DNA of 64,000 nucleotides from Bacillus proteolyticus (GCF_001884065.1 NZ_MACH01000127.1:62001-126000); one strand, 5' to 3'. Shown: positions 17,293 through 26,563, counted from the first letter of the stretch. The notes: generated by a model not told the origin, from the sequence alone. Program-made: numbers and translations.

Positions 17293-18975
17293 ATGAATGT
17301 CGATATTTCCGTAGATCGAACGTGGCAAAATAATTTTTTAAAAAGAATTGATGAAGATGGCCCTTGGACAAATTGGGATTTATATCAATTAGCTTATAAA
17401 ACTGAAAAATCATTACTCGTCCCTACTTTTGATGGATTACAAGCACCAAAACACTTATCACATTTCACGCCACTTCCGCATCAATTAGAAGTTGCTCAAA
17501 ATGTTATTGAACAAATGAATGGTAAAGCGATTTTGGCAGATGAAGTTGGACTTGGAAAAACAATCGAAGCTGGACTTATTTTAAAAGAATATATGGTGCG
17601 GGGACTTGTAAAAAAGGTACTCATTCTAGTTCCAGCTTCTCTCGTATCTCAGTGGGCATATGAACTAAACACAAAATTTTTTATTCCTGCGGTCGCTCAA
17701 AAGAAAAGTTATTCTTGGGAACAAGCTGATGTCATCGTCTCATCAATTGATACTGCGAAACGGTCGCCGCATCGCGATATCGTTTTAAACTTAGAATATG
17801 ACCTTATTATTATTGATGAAGCACATAAACTAAAAAATAATAAAACAAAAAACTATGAATTTGCACAACGATTAAAAAAGAAGTTTTGTTTATTACTAAC
17901 CGCTACTCCTGTTCAAAATAAAATCGATGAAATCTTCAACCTCGTTTCTTTATTAAAACCAGGTCATTTAGGCAACCAATCTAATTTTGAAGAATATTAT
18001 GCTTCAAAAAATCGCTCGGCTGAATCTGATGAAGATTTAAAAGCTCTCATCAACAAAGTAATGGTCCGAAATCGACGTCATAATACTGGAATTGATTGGC
18101 CAAAAAGGCATGTACGTACAATTTTTGTTGAGTTTAATGAAGAAGAACAAGCGCTATATAACGCGATTGAAAATTGGCGAGGACAAGATGCCTTTACGTC
18201 TGCTTTCTCATCTTTAACTTTAAAACGGGAAGCATGTAGTAGTCGCGAAGCTGTTTACTATTCATTAAAAAAGCATGTAGAAAAAAGACAGAAAGAAAAT
18301 GAACACTACATAAAGGAACCACATATTGATGTGTTAATGGACAAAATTAATCATATTCCTTTCAACTCAAAAGCAAATAAAGCTCTAGAGCTTATAAAGG
18401 AAATTGATGATAAAGTCATCATTTTCACTGAATATAGAGCGTCACAAATGTATTTACAATGGTTCTTACAACAACATGGAATTTCCTCTGTTCCATTTCG
18501 TGGTGGATTTAAACGCGGAAAGAAAGACTGGATGAAGGAACTTTTCCAAAATCATGCTCAAGTGTTAATCGCGACCGAAGCCGGCGGTGAAGGAATTAAC
18601 TTACAGTTTTGTAGCCATATGATCAATTATGACTTACCGTGGAATCCAATGAGACTCGAACAAAGAATTGGACGTATTCATCGTCTTGGCCAAAAAAATG
18701 ATGTTCATATTTATAACTTAGCAACAAAGCATACTGTTGAAGAACATATTTTAAAACTACTGTATGAAAAAATTAATTTATTTGAACGAGTAATCGGTGA
18801 ACTCGATGAAATTTTAACGAGAATCAACATGAAAAATATCGATGCTCATATTCAAGAAATTTTCGCACAGTCAAAAAGCGAAGGAGAAATTCGAATCAAA
18901 ATGGAAAACTTGACATCTATTATCGACTTTGCGAAGCGCAATGAAGCTGAGGTGCAGGACTATGCAGCAAAATGA
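17293..18975 (+). CDS. yqhH: SNF2-family helicase-like ATPase YqhH
   Basis: A 560-residue SNF2/DEAD-like ATPase. Seen in order: Q-motif region LPHQLEVAQNVI, Walker A DEVGLGKTIEAG (about residue 80), DEAH box IIIDEAHKLK, LTATPVQN, and C-terminal helicase motifs IIFTEYRASQ, ATEAGGEGINLQFC and EQRIGRIHRLGQ. It matches Bacillus YqhH in length and place beside gcvT. It should move along double-stranded DNA; its target is unknown. It overlaps yqhG by 14 bases, suggesting a coupled pair. Confidence 0.92.
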   Translation: MNVDISVDRTWQNNFLKRIDEDGPWTNWDLYQLAYKTEKSLLVPTFDGLQAPKHLSHFTPLPHQLEVAQNVIEQMNGKAILADEVGLGKTIEAGLILKEYMVRGLVKKVLILVPASLVSQWAYELNTKFFIPAVAQKKSYSWEQADVIVSSIDTAKRSPHRDIVLNLEYDLIIIDEAHKLKNNKTKNYEFAQRLKKKFCLLLTATPVQNKIDEIFNLVSLLKPGHLGNQSNFEEYYASKNRSAESDEDLKALINKVMVRNRRHNTGIDWPKRHVRTIFVEFNEEEQALYNAIENWRGQDAFTSAFSSLTLKREACSSREAVYYSLKKHVEKRQKENEHYIKEPHIDVLMDKINHIPFNSKANKALELIKEIDDKVIIFTEYRASQMYLQWFLQQHGISSVPFRGGFKRGKKDWMKELFQNHAQVLIATEAGGEGINLQFCSHMINYDLPWNPMRLEQRIGRIHRLGQKNDVHIYNLATKHTVEEHILKLLYEKINLFERVIGELDEILTRINMKNIDAHIQEIFAQSKSEGEIRIKMENLTSIIDFAKRNEAEVQDYAAK

Positions 18976-19756
18976 AATTCATAATTACTTATATAACTTT
19001 TTTGAGGCGAATAACTGCGAAATTTTAGAACATTCCCCTCACCTATTAGACGTGCAGTTAACAATTGAAATGGATAAGCTATTAATGAACCGTCCTTTCT
19101 ATTGGCACTATCTTGAAAAAACAGGAGGCGTTCCGAATCCTATGCGCCTTACTCTTATTACAAATCCGGAAAACGAAGAAAACGATGGTGAACTTATTCA
19201 TTATGGTTCACCACGTTTGCATCAAATCTTTGAAACGACAAAAGAACTAGGCTCATACATACGGTTATACGAGGACGTGAAACATAACGGGGCAACACAT
19301 ACCCCACTCCACCCTTGGCTTGGTGTAAATATAAAAGTATCTTATCAATGCGACCGAAAAAAAGACATCCTTCATTCCATCGGTATTCACCTTATTTCTG
19401 GAACAATGATCGCAAACTTCCATGACACTTTAACAGAGATAAGAGTCACCCCGAAAATACCTGATTTTTGTTTTACGCTTTCCCCTATCATTAAGCCACA
19501 AAGTGGTTTACAACGTATAGAGGACGCTTTAAAACATATAATCGCAGAAGATGACCATACGTGGGCAAAAGAAGCAAGAGTGCGTTGGAATCACGATTTA
19601 GACCTTTTAAATCGATTTTACGAAGATAGCGATGAACTTCCAGAAAGCTATGAAATTGAAAAGCAAGCATTACAAGAACAATACGAACCACGCATTACAA
19701 TGCAAATTATAAACGGCGGCCTCTTTTATATTACCGCAAATCATTTTCTATCTTAA
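18962..19756 (+). CDS. yqhG: YqhG family protein
   Basis: A 264-residue soluble protein (start MQQNEIHNYLYNFFEANNCEIL) matching Bacillus YqhG by position and size. ATG 18962 with GAGGTG lies inside the end of yqhH, implying coupled translation with the SNF2 ATPase. No catalytic motif is visible. The conserved pairing suggests that it is a partner or adaptor of YqhH. Confidence 0.88.
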   Translation: MQQNEIHNYLYNFFEANNCEILEHSPHLLDVQLTIEMDKLLMNRPFYWHYLEKTGGVPNPMRLTLITNPENEENDGELIHYGSPRLHQIFETTKELGSYIRLYEDVKHNGATHTPLHPWLGVNIKVSYQCDRKKDILHSIGIHLISGTMIANFHDTLTEIRVTPKIPDFCFTLSPIIKPQSGLQRIEDALKHIIAEDDHTWAKEARVRWNHDLDLLNRFYEDSDELPESYEIEKQALQEQYEPRITMQIINGGLFYITANHFLS

Positions 19757-19758
19757 AA

Positions 19759-19791
19759 AAAGCTCCTTCAACTGTAGAAGGAGCTTTTTTT
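19759..19791 (+). terminator. Terminator of yqhH-yqhG
   Basis: AAAGCTCCTTC and GAAGGAGCTTT form an 11-base stem followed by a T run. Confidence 0.9.
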
Positions 19792-19806
19792 AGATGTTTT
19801 TCCATC

Positions 19807-19938
19807 CTATTCTCTATCGTCATTACGCTCTCGTTGTTTTTTCTCTGTCATACGTTTTTGATATGCACGATCCTTTGCACTCACATGATTAGCATCAGTC
19901 GGCAGATTTTCTTTTGAACGTCCAATTCCATTGCTCAT
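19807..19938 (-). CDS. 43-residue charged protein
   Basis: A short gene: MSNGIGRSKENLPTDANHVS, then a strongly basic helix AKDRAYQKRMTEKKQRERNDDRE. AAGGAG lies at good distance before ATG 19938. The composition (polar, no Cys, no Trp, basic C-terminal helix) resembles small spore-associated or nucleic-acid-binding peptides, but no family is recognised. Confidence 0.6.
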   Translation of the reverse strand: MSNGIGRSKENLPTDANHVSAKDRAYQKRMTEKKQRERNDDRE

Positions 19939-20036
19939 CTTTTCCACTCCTTTTTAAGTCTTTCAAAATACCCCCTTATTTTCAGCTAGAGGCACAATCC
20001 TTATACAAAAAAAATAAGAGCAGCCATTGGCTACTC

Positions 20037-20264
20037 TTACTCACTCACATATTTTTGAAACATATCATGGATGCCTTTATTTACGAGGTTCGAGATCTGC
20101 TCGTCAGATTTATTCGGATAACGATCACGCAATCTGATAGATGCCTTCACCATTAAATTTTCTAATACAGAACGGCCACCTTCTCCATAAATAATTTCAG
20201 CGTACTTAACAAGCCTACCATCCTCTAGTGTTGCTGGATTATGATTGAAGAAAAATTTACTCAT
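20037..20264 (-). CDS. 75-residue protein of unknown function
   Basis: Starts MSKFFFNHNPATLEDGRLVKYAEI; contains SIRLRDRYPNKSDEQISNLVNKGIHDMF. AGAGGTGG precedes ATG 20264; three in-frame codons upstream are rejected because they overlap the ribosome site. The C-terminal helix-rich part with Asp/Glu could be a small regulatory fold. A hairpin AAGAG-AGCC/GGCT-CTCTT at 20010-20040 ends the gene. Not recognised. Confidence 0.6.
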   Translation of the reverse strand: MSKFFFNHNPATLEDGRLVKYAEIIYGEGGRSVLENLMVKASIRLRDRYPNKSDEQISNLVNKGIHDMFQKYVSE

Positions 20265-20581
20265 TGTCTCCACCTCTCTCTTTGGTAACGTTTACATTTA
20301 TATAGATTATTTATGTTATTTATTTCACAATATTGTATGCATGTATATTTAATTAGTTTCATTATAAAGCAACATATCAATAGTAAATATGTGATTTTCC
20401 GTCCATTTTGTGAACAAAACAAAAATGAAAGCGTTTCCTTTATTATATACTAAAAAAACTTACTACGCTAGGGACAATTTTTTTAATCTACTAATCATCT
20501 ACTTTTCTTTTTTTTATTAAAGATTATACAATTTTCAGAAATTATATTATAAAATATATGTATGACTTAAGGAGGATTTAT
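20265..20581. other. Intergenic region with a cre site
   Basis: 317 AT-rich bases between divergent genes. Besides the cre match at 20425-20440 nothing clear is seen; a TATTATATAC stretch right after the cre could be a -10 region. Confidence 0.4.
20425..20440. promoter_or_regulatory. Catabolite-responsive element (cre) candidate
   Basis: ATGAAAGCGTTTCCTT fits all fixed positions of the B. subtilis cre consensus WTGNAANCGNWNNCWW. It lies 140 bases before the membrane-protein gene at 20582 and may place that gene under CcpA control. Confidence 0.6.
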
Positions 20582-21214
20582 ATGAATCAAAATAAAAAAG
20601 CTATATTAGATCTTGTCTTTTATCTCGTATTCCCATTCCTCATTTGGAAATTTGCAAAACCTTATATCGATCCTTATTACGCGATGTTAATTTCCTCTGT
20701 TCCGGGGATTATTTATACACTGTATACCTTTAAAAAAGAAAAACAGTTTAACGTGACAGGGTTCTTTATTTTAATTACACTCATTTCTAATACGACGGTA
20801 GATTTATTATCTGGATCAGCCGAACGAATGCTATGGAATGATGCATATTATCATATCGTACTTGGCTGCATCGTTATATGTACAATCTTTATAAAAAAAC
20901 CACTGATGTTATATTTCGCTGCAGACATTGCTGCATTGCAAGGTCATGACCGCGATAAAAGTCGTGAGCTTTACCGAGATAGCCGTATATATCCAGCACT
21001 GCAATATTTAACACTATTTTTCGGTCTTCAATTTATATTAAAGAGTTTCTTGAAAATCTATTTCATCTCTGTTTTCGGTGTAGATGGATATGGTGAAATG
21101 AGAGCTATTATGACCGCTGTTGGGTGGGGCATTTCTATTTGTATTGGAATTGGATTTGTATGGGTAAACAATAAAATACATGCAGTTACTGAAGAAAAAG
21201 AATCTGTGCAATAA
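20582..21214 (+). CDS. VC0807-like six-helix membrane protein
   Basis: A 210-residue membrane protein with about six helices, containing a charged cytoplasmic segment GHDRDKSRELYRDSR. It resembles the VC0807/septation-protein-A-like family, whose function is unknown; this is recalled, not searched. AAGGAGG precedes ATG 20582 by 6 bases. It is transcribed alone behind a possible cre site and its stop codon lies inside an interspersed repeat. Confidence 0.7.
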   Translation: MNQNKKAILDLVFYLVFPFLIWKFAKPYIDPYYAMLISSVPGIIYTLYTFKKEKQFNVTGFFILITLISNTTVDLLSGSAERMLWNDAYYHIVLGCIVICTIFIKKPLMLYFAADIAALQGHDRDKSRELYRDSRIYPALQYLTLFFGLQFILKSFLKIYFISVFGVDGYGEMRAIMTAVGWGISICIGIGFVWVNNKIHAVTEEKESVQ

Positions 21215-21275
21215 AGTGAAACTTTAATCAGTGGGGGTTTTGTTCATCCCTTACTGCCCGTTAATGCGGGATAAA
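21211..21275. repeat. Interspersed repeat, copy 1
   Basis: Contains AAAGTGAAACTTTAATCAGTG, a G run, CATCCC and a closing ATGCGGGATAAAC. Copies occur at 62474-62546 (long form) and 61537-61575 (short form). It is a member of a dispersed Bacillus cereus-type repeat family with hairpin-forming CCCGC...GCGGG. It overlaps the stop of the preceding gene. Confidence 0.8.
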
Positions 21276-21279
21276 CAAA

Positions 21280-21318
21280 AAATCCCCTAGCATCTTGTTA
21301 TACTAGGGGATTTTTATT
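21280..21318. terminator. Bidirectional terminator
   Basis: AATCCCCTAG and CTAGGGGATT around a 14-base loop, followed by a T run; it lies between the membrane-protein gene and yqzE. Confidence 0.8.
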
Positions 21319-21350
21319 GGCTATACGCCTCACAAGTGAACGAAGAATGA

Positions 21351-21551
21351 TTAACTTGATTTTTTTCTCTTATTTTTTACATTTCGATAAAACAAAGCAG
21401 CGCTCAATGGCATAACACCAAACCATTTGTTTAAGAATGGCTCTTTCTCCGCACGACGTTGTTCTTTCTTTTGTTTTCGATCCTCTTTTGGAGCATCCAT
21501 ATACGACACAAATTGCTGTGTCACAAAGCGTACATAATCATTAGTAGACAT
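21351..21551 (-). CDS. yqzE: YqzE family protein
   Basis: A 66-residue protein, MSTNDYVRFVTQQFVSYMDAPKEDRK..., with a basic middle and the segment FLNKWFGVMPLSAALFYR. It matches YqzE, which follows the comG operon in B. subtilis. Here shikimate kinase and prolyl hydroxylase genes lie between it and comGG. AGAGGTG precedes ATG 21551. Function unknown; its synteny hints at competence but does not prove it. Confidence 0.88.
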   Translation of the reverse strand: MSTNDYVRFVTQQFVSYMDAPKEDRKQKKEQRRAEKEPFLNKWFGVMPLSAALFYRNVKNKRKKSS

Positions 21552-21589
21552 ATTATCATCACCTCTACTTGATTAGTATGTCCACTTTT

Positions 21590-22087
21590 TTATTCATTAA
21601 TCTTTTCCTTTAATTCATTCATGATTTGCTTTACCGACTTACTAGTCGTATCAATATGAATATGTGCCTCTTCATAATAAGCTCGGCGCGATTCGAATTT
21701 CGTTATAAATGCATCTATATCTTTCTTCTGAAATAGTGGACGTGTCGTATCTTCGCGAAGCCTTTCTGCAATTACATGTGGATCACAATATAAATACACG
21801 ACAGTTCCATTTTCCTTCATCCACTTTCGATTTTCCTCTCGTTCAATAATCCCTCCACCAGTTGTAATAATTACATTCTGAACCGGTAGTGACCGTAACA
21901 TTTCACTTTCATATTCCCGAAAAACCATTTCGCCTTCTTCTGCAAAAATATGCCGAATCGCTTTCTCTTTCTGCTCTTCGATTTTTTGATCTGTATCTAC
22001 AACTTCCATATAAAGTTCTTTACTTAACGCTTTTCCAATTGTTGTTTTCCCGGCTCCCATATAGCCAGTTATGTATATAGATTTCAT
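21590..22087 (-). CDS. aroK: Shikimate kinase
   Basis: A 165-residue P-loop kinase that phosphorylates shikimate in the chorismate pathway. Visible: Walker [10 protein letters not shown], the substrate DTD motif ([10 protein letters not shown]), the GGG motif ITTGGGII and the RPLF lid. ATG 22087 ([11 protein letters not shown]) is chosen because GAGAGGAACG precedes it; an in-frame TTG five codons upstream overlaps that ribosome site. Confidence 0.93.
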   Translation of the reverse strand: MKSIYITGYMGAGKTTIGKALSKELYMEVVDTDQKIEEQKEKAIRHIFAEEGEMVFREYESEMLRSLPVQNVIITTGGGIIEREENRKWMKENGTVVYLYCDPHVIAERLREDTTRPLFQKKDIDAFITKFESRRAYYEEAHIHIDTTSKSVKQIMNELKEKINE

Positions 22088-22242
22088 TTTCGTTCCTCTC
22101 AATCCTCCGTTATTATTTGTTATTATAACGAAAGTTGTTGCTTTATTTAATAAAAAAACGTTTTGTTCTTCTTATGCTATGAAGAACAAAACGTAACATA
22201 CTCGCTATTATCGTGCAGTCAAATAAGCTAGCTAGCTTATTT

Positions 22243-22893
22243 TTACTTATAAGTACCTCTTCTCACCCACTGCGTTGCAATCCATTTCTCGCCCTTCGTA
22301 ACAGGTGCCCCTCCATGTAACGTAAGCTCATTTAGTGATTGATCTTGATAAAAATACTCAAAGTATACTGCCATTCCCTTTCTAGGGTGTACAGAAAGAT
22401 TTAATTTCGGAAAGAATGTTTCTCCGCCTTCTTCTACATCATTTAAGTACATTATAAGCGTACTGATACGATTATTAGCAGCTGATCTACTATGTTCCGC
22501 AAAATAATCATAGTGCGCTTTATATTGTTGATCCACTTTATAATTTAAAATGTGCAATCCTTCTCCATGCGCCACAGGAACATTCATGATAGATGAAATT
22601 CGTTTTTCAATCGTCGAAGTAAGTTCATTGTCTTCCAAAAATGCACCGCTACTTGTTCGAATATCATTTACATCACGGGATGAACCAACTTTAGAACGTT
22701 CCATCTTACTTTTAGATAATTCGATTAATTCATCACACTCTTCATCACTTAGTACATTTCCTAATACGACAATAAGAGGTTCTTCGAATTTTGAAATAAT
22801 TTGTATTTCCCTATCCTCTGTCATAATCGTATTTCCTTTATGATCAAAAATAGTTTGTTCCTTATTTTCACCTATTTGATTGTTATTTGTCAT
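22243..22893 (-). CDS. Collagen-type prolyl 4-hydroxylase
   Basis: A 216-residue Fe(II)/2-oxoglutarate dioxygenase. The facial triad falls at His127, Asp129 and His193, and the 2-oxoglutarate lysine at Lys203, the same numbering as the structurally known Bacillus anthracis P4H. HYDYFAEHSRSAANNRISTLIMYLNDVEEGGETFFP is the core. That enzyme acts on proline-rich, collagen-like peptides such as those of exosporium or cell-surface proteins. It lies 170 bases after comGG, probably with its own promoter. Confidence 0.92.
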   Translation of the reverse strand: MTNNNQIGENKEQTIFDHKGNTIMTEDREIQIISKFEEPLIVVLGNVLSDEECDELIELSKSKMERSKVGSSRDVNDIRTSSGAFLEDNELTSTIEKRISSIMNVPVAHGEGLHILNYKVDQQYKAHYDYFAEHSRSAANNRISTLIMYLNDVEEGGETFFPKLNLSVHPRKGMAVYFEYFYQDQSLNELTLHGGAPVTKGEKWIATQWVRRGTYK

Positions 22894-23065
22894 TTCCTTA
22901 TCTCCCTAGAAAAAATGATTGGATAGCATGAATATATCATATTCTTTCTACCTTTCTCTTTTTTGAGAAAATTTAAACTTTTGACTGTGATTTTATCCCT
23001 TCCCTCAAAGAAATTAACTCACTCCACAATAGGAATTAGTGGTTCTCTCCCGCGTATTTTACACA

Positions 23066-23437
23066 CTATCCTTCTACCCAATCAAATATTTTATTATCTC
23101 TTTTCCTATAGCGAAAGCTCACTGTATAGAAAACTCTCTGCTTTGTAACACATTGCAACGAAATGATAATAACATCATTTTCAAAGATGTACTTTCCACT
23201 CGCTTCTCCTCTTTCATACTGAAACAAAAAAATATCCTCTTTTTCTTTTTGCTGTAAGTCTCTTTTTATATCTGAAATAGCTCGATCAATAAGTTCCTCC
23301 ATGAAAAAATTTTGTTCTATTTCAGCATAAAACTTTTTATCCAAAAGTAATATATTCGTTTCGCACATCAAAAAAGAAATTAATAAAATAAGAAAAATAA
23401 TTGTTCCTGGCATTGCAAATCCATCTTGGTTTCTCAT
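23066..23437 (-). CDS. comGG: Competence pseudopilin-like protein ComGG
   Basis: A 123-residue minor pseudopilin starting MRNQDGFAMPGTIIFLILLISFL: a short leader, then one hydrophobic helix, with a weak prepilin cleavage site as in other ComGG proteins. The rest is polar. ATG overlaps the comGF stop by 4 bases. Last comG gene; assembles with ComGC, GD, GE and GF into the DNA-uptake pilus. Confidence 0.85.
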   Translation of the reverse strand: MRNQDGFAMPGTIIFLILLISFLMCETNILLLDKKFYAEIEQNFFMEELIDRAISDIKRDLQQKEKEDIFLFQYERGEASGKYIFENDVIIISLQCVTKQRVFYTVSFRYRKRDNKIFDWVEG

Positions 23438-23895
23438 GTTTCTATCTCAATTTCACTATAGCGTACAACCACGCCTTCATATATTTCACCACCTATATCT
23501 TTCACACGTATATATAGCAACTGAGGTGTTAATCTATATGAAATCGCTTCAATCCTTTGTAATATAACTTCCCTTCCGCGCATATTTACTTTTCTTATTA
23601 AATTACTATTCACTTTTTCATACGTCACCTCATCCTCATTACGAAGTTGGAAACGCAAAATATTCCCATCATTTTCTCGTTCTATCTTCCTCCCACTCAT
23701 TACTTCACGAAACTCTAATTGCATTTGTCCTAAAAACACATCCCACTCCCAGTCATTTAATCCTTTTGAATGTGTATTTTCTATCCCCATAATATGAAGA
23801 CGCGGTAAAAGTAAAAAGAACATCGATAAAAGCAACAAACATGCGATCATTTCTATTAAGGTAAATCCCGCTTCCTTTTTATCTTTTCTCTGCAT
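23434..23895 (-). CDS. comGF: Competence minor pseudopilin ComGF
   Basis: A 153-residue protein with a prepilin N-terminus, KKEAGFTLIEMIACLLLLSMFFLLLP, cleaved after Gly by ComC. The C-terminal part has the beta-rich pattern of ComGF. It starts inside the end of comGE (17-base overlap) with GGAGC upstream. Confidence 0.88.
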   Translation of the reverse strand: MQRKDKKEAGFTLIEMIACLLLLSMFFLLLPRLHIMGIENTHSKGLNDWEWDVFLGQMQLEFREVMSGRKIERENDGNILRFQLRNEDEVTYEKVNSNLIRKVNMRGREVILQRIEAISYRLTPQLLYIRVKDIGGEIYEGVVVRYSEIEIET

Positions 23896-24199
23896 AAAGA
23901 CATTGCTCCATCGCTTTTTCTCTCATATCTTTCCACACCGCACAAACTTCATCTCCTCTCCAATATGTGTAATATACAATCCCTTTTATGACTTGCTCTT
24001 TTTCTCGCTTTTCCTCATCCTCATACTTAAACAAGGCCGCTTCTTTTTTTAATAATATTAATGCTTTATAGCTCATGTTTATATTTTTTCTTTCCTGCAT
24101 AATTAATAATGTTTGCGGGAGTAATAACGATACCGCCACCATTATTAAACTTAACGCTACAACCATTTCAACCATTACTGATCCTTTTTGACACTTCAC
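23879..24199 (-). CDS. comGE: Competence minor pseudopilin ComGE
   Basis: A 106-residue protein placed by position and by a class-III-like N-terminus CQKGSVMVEMVVALSLIMVAVSLLLP. The GTG at 24199 is selected: it overlaps the comGD end by 32 bases and gives the usual short leader, whereas longer frames would add an unlikely 26-residue hydrophilic extension. Size is close to B. subtilis ComGE (115 residues). Confidence 0.78.
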   Translation of the reverse strand: MKCQKGSVMVEMVVALSLIMVAVSLLLPQTLLIMQERKNINMSYKALILLKKEAALFKYEDEEKREKEQVIKGIVYYTYWRGDEVCAVWKDMREKAMEQCLYAEKR

Positions 24200-24623
24200 G
24201 ATACGTAAATCTCCCTCTTCCAAGCTGAAATACAATCTCATATTTATACCCTTGATAGGAAAGTAAAATCGTACCACCTCTATTAATATTTCCGCTCGGA
24301 TTATATGTCATTGGATTTGGAAAGGTATGCAAATCCAATTGGATATCTTTATTGTATTCTCTCTTAACAATTAAAAAATCCGTCTCTGATTCCGAAATAT
24401 AATACATCTTTTTCCCTTTAAACCAGCGTAACGTATATTTTTTTTGACGCTTAATTGCCAACTGCTGCATATACAAAATATCATTTGAAAACTGTTTCAA
24501 AAACTGCTCAACTCTTTGTTTTTCATGTAATGAAGTAACGTTAACATGCGTAACAATACTCAGTACAGAAACAGCAAATAAAACAAGTAGCATCTCTAAA
24601 AGAGTAAAACCCTTTTGCTTCAC
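24168..24623 (-). CDS. comGD: Competence minor pseudopilin ComGD
   Basis: A 151-residue pseudopilin, MKQKGFTLLEMLLVLFAVSVLSIVTHV, with a perfect type IV prepilin site (G before FTLLE) and a hydrophobic helix, then a globular domain. It starts 4 bases before the comGC stop. Part of the comG transformation pilus. Confidence 0.92.
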   Translation of the reverse strand: MKQKGFTLLEMLLVLFAVSVLSIVTHVNVTSLHEKQRVEQFLKQFSNDILYMQQLAIKRQKKYTLRWFKGKKMYYISESETDFLIVKREYNKDIQLDLHTFPNPMTYNPSGNINRGGTILLSYQGYKYEIVFQLGRGRFTYREVSKRISNG

Positions 24624-24919
24624 GATTTCCCTGCTGATACCGTGCCATCATCAGAAATATGGATTGGTTTACCTTTCGGACATTCATCAACAGCAATATA
24701 TTTTTTAGTTTTTAATTCCTCGATTGTAGGTATTTTATTATTTTCGAGTTGATATGCCTGTATTTGTGCTTCTACAGATTTCACGTAGGCTTCACACCCT
24801 TTTTCCTGCACCGAGGATCGCTGCTTAACTACATTTGGAATAATTAATAGTAATAATACAGTTATGACAACCATAACTAACAACATTTCTAAAAGAGTAA
24901 AACCTTCTTCATTCTGCAT
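24620..24919 (-). CDS. comGC: Competence major pseudopilin ComGC
   Basis: A 99-residue major pilin with prepilin motif EEGFTLLEMLLVMVVITVLLLLIIP and two conserved cysteines (KGCEAY, DECPKGKP) that form the intramolecular disulfide typical of ComGC. The ATG at 24919 with GGGGG upstream is preferred over a frame beginning 87 bases earlier inside comGB. Polymerises into the pilus that brings DNA to the membrane. Confidence 0.94.
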   Translation of the reverse strand: MQNEEGFTLLEMLLVMVVITVLLLLIIPNVVKQRSSVQEKGCEAYVKSVEAQIQAYQLENNKIPTIEELKTKKYIAVDECPKGKPIHISDDGTVSAGKS

Positions 24920-24930
24920 GTAAATGCCCC

Positions 24931-25968
24931 CTAAATAGAATTCATCATTTGAAACATCGGCATAATCATCGCTAAATACATCAGAATGACTATAACCCCA
25001 AGACATGTAAATAAAATAGGTTGAATCACAAATAACATACGTTTAATTTTTTGTTCTACCTTTTCAATAATGAGCTCACTGTAATCACCAAGCTCATTTG
25101 CTAAATTACCGTTTGCTTGTCCATGCGTAATGATATAAGAAAGTTCTTTCTCGTAATAACCGCTTTTATCAATAATAGATTGTAACGGTTCTCCTGCAAT
25201 TAATTGCCGCTCAATTCGGGCTGCTTCATACTGAAAGAACGGATTATACTTTTGCTTCATCATTATTGTTAATGCTTCGTGTACTGACAATCCACCGTGT
25301 AATAAACCACTTAATTGGGCGGAAAAATAATGCGAATGATTTAAAATAAGAAATGTTTTCATAAGGGGAATACGGATCATAATCTTTACCTTTTGAATAG
25401 GCGGAAGTTTTCGGAAATACAATATATATAAACTAAAGCCCGTTATAACGATAAGAAAAATACTATAAATGAAGTAGGGTAATAATTTAATTACAACTAA
25501 AATTTGCTCCGTAAGTGGTGGTGCCGTCGAATGTAAAGAACTGTACATCATTTCAAACTGAGGCAATAAAATGAGGTTAAAAACAGAAAGCATAATCATT
25601 AAAAAGAACGATAAAAACATAGGATATCTCATTACTTTCATCATATCTTTCCTATATTTATCCTTCTTGTAAAGAAGTACACTACCTTGTTGCAAAGCAA
25701 AAGAAATGTCACCATGTCGCTCTGCATAAAACAAATAACTTAACACCTCAGGGTGAAACATTAATTTGTGAAAAGAAGCGTGCAAACTTTGTCCGTTTTT
25801 CAATCCCTCGATCATACGCTGTAACTGTAATTTCTTCTCTAATGGTAGTTGCAACTGCAAAAATTCTAACGCCTGCAAAAGGGAGTAACCTTTCTCTAAT
25901 AAATCACTTAATCTTTTCCATAATAATGCTTGATCACTTAAACTCCATTTTCTCCTAAACATATACAT
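24931..25968 (-). CDS. comGB: Competence pilus platform protein ComGB
   Basis: A 345-residue GspF-like polytopic inner-membrane protein with two repeated GspF domains and three long hydrophobic helices (about residues 115-135, 165-187 and 315-337). It contains LSGLLHGGLSVHEAL and ARIERQLIAGEPLQ. It anchors the pseudopilus and is driven by ComGA. The start overlaps the 3' part of comGA by 14 bases. Intact here, but its transcription is cut off from the comGA promoter by the inserted element. Confidence 0.92.
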   Translation of the reverse strand: MYMFRRKWSLSDQALLWKRLSDLLEKGYSLLQALEFLQLQLPLEKKLQLQRMIEGLKNGQSLHASFHKLMFHPEVLSYLFYAERHGDISFALQQGSVLLYKKDKYRKDMMKVMRYPMFLSFFLMIMLSVFNLILLPQFEMMYSSLHSTAPPLTEQILVVIKLLPYFIYSIFLIVITGFSLYILYFRKLPPIQKVKIMIRIPLMKTFLILNHSHYFSAQLSGLLHGGLSVHEALTIMMKQKYNPFFQYEAARIERQLIAGEPLQSIIDKSGYYEKELSYIITHGQANGNLANELGDYSELIIEKVEQKIKRMLFVIQPILFTCLGVIVILMYLAMIMPMFQMMNSI

Positions 25969-26563
25969 CTTCTTCTAAAAAGCCTAAAGCATACCCTTTT
26001 CGAACCGACGATTCCAACGTTTCATAGTGATACGTAACATGTTCTCCACTTGCTTCTTTAATCGCTTGTTTTAATTCATATCCATATAACAGTTCATAAA
26101 TACTTGCCTGTCTCACTTGCCTCATTGATTTACATAAAGTTGAACACTTCCCTCTGCAAAATGGACATTTTAATTCGACGAGCCGCTGAGCAGCTACTGC
26201 TAATAATGATTGTTCAATTTCTTCCCTTGTAATACCATAATCCATAAATCGTAGTATCGCTCCTTTCGCATCATTTGTATGCAAGGTTGTCATTACTAAA
26301 TGTCCCGTCAAACTGGCCCTTACAGCTACTTTTGCTGTTTCTTCATCACGAATTTCGCCAACTAAAATAATATCTGGATCATGACGCAAAATAGCCTTTA
26401 ATCCCGTTTTATATGTGATACCAGCTTTTTCATTTATTTGAATTTGTAATAAACCGTCTTTTCTTTGCTCAACTGGATCTTCCAGTGTAATGATGCGACG
26501 TGTTTGCCATTTTCTAGCTACTTCTAATAACGCATACATTGTTGTTGTTTTTCCAGAACCAGT
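25955..26563 (-). pseudogene. comGA: comGA, 3' part, separated by the inserted element
   Basis: Encodes the C-terminal two thirds of the traffic ATPase: SGKTTTMYALLEVARKW (second half of Walker A), ITLEDPVEQRK, the Walker B-type DIILVGEIRDEETAK, TGHLVMTTLHTNDA and a tetracysteine CPFCRGKC...C. The missing first half, ending TGPTG, is at 38071-38514. An internal ATG at 26539 lacks a ribosome site and the phosphate-binding loop, so this half cannot work alone. Joining at the core gives a 347-residue ComGA in frame. Confidence 0.95.
26557..26563. repeat. Left attachment core of the comGA element
   Basis: AACCAGT; outside it comGA continues (CCAGAACC...), inside it the element reads TAGTTCAGTTTTTAGG. 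The crossover dinucleotide is probably GT (26562-26563), the centre of symmetry of the reconstructed attP. Confidence 0.85.
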
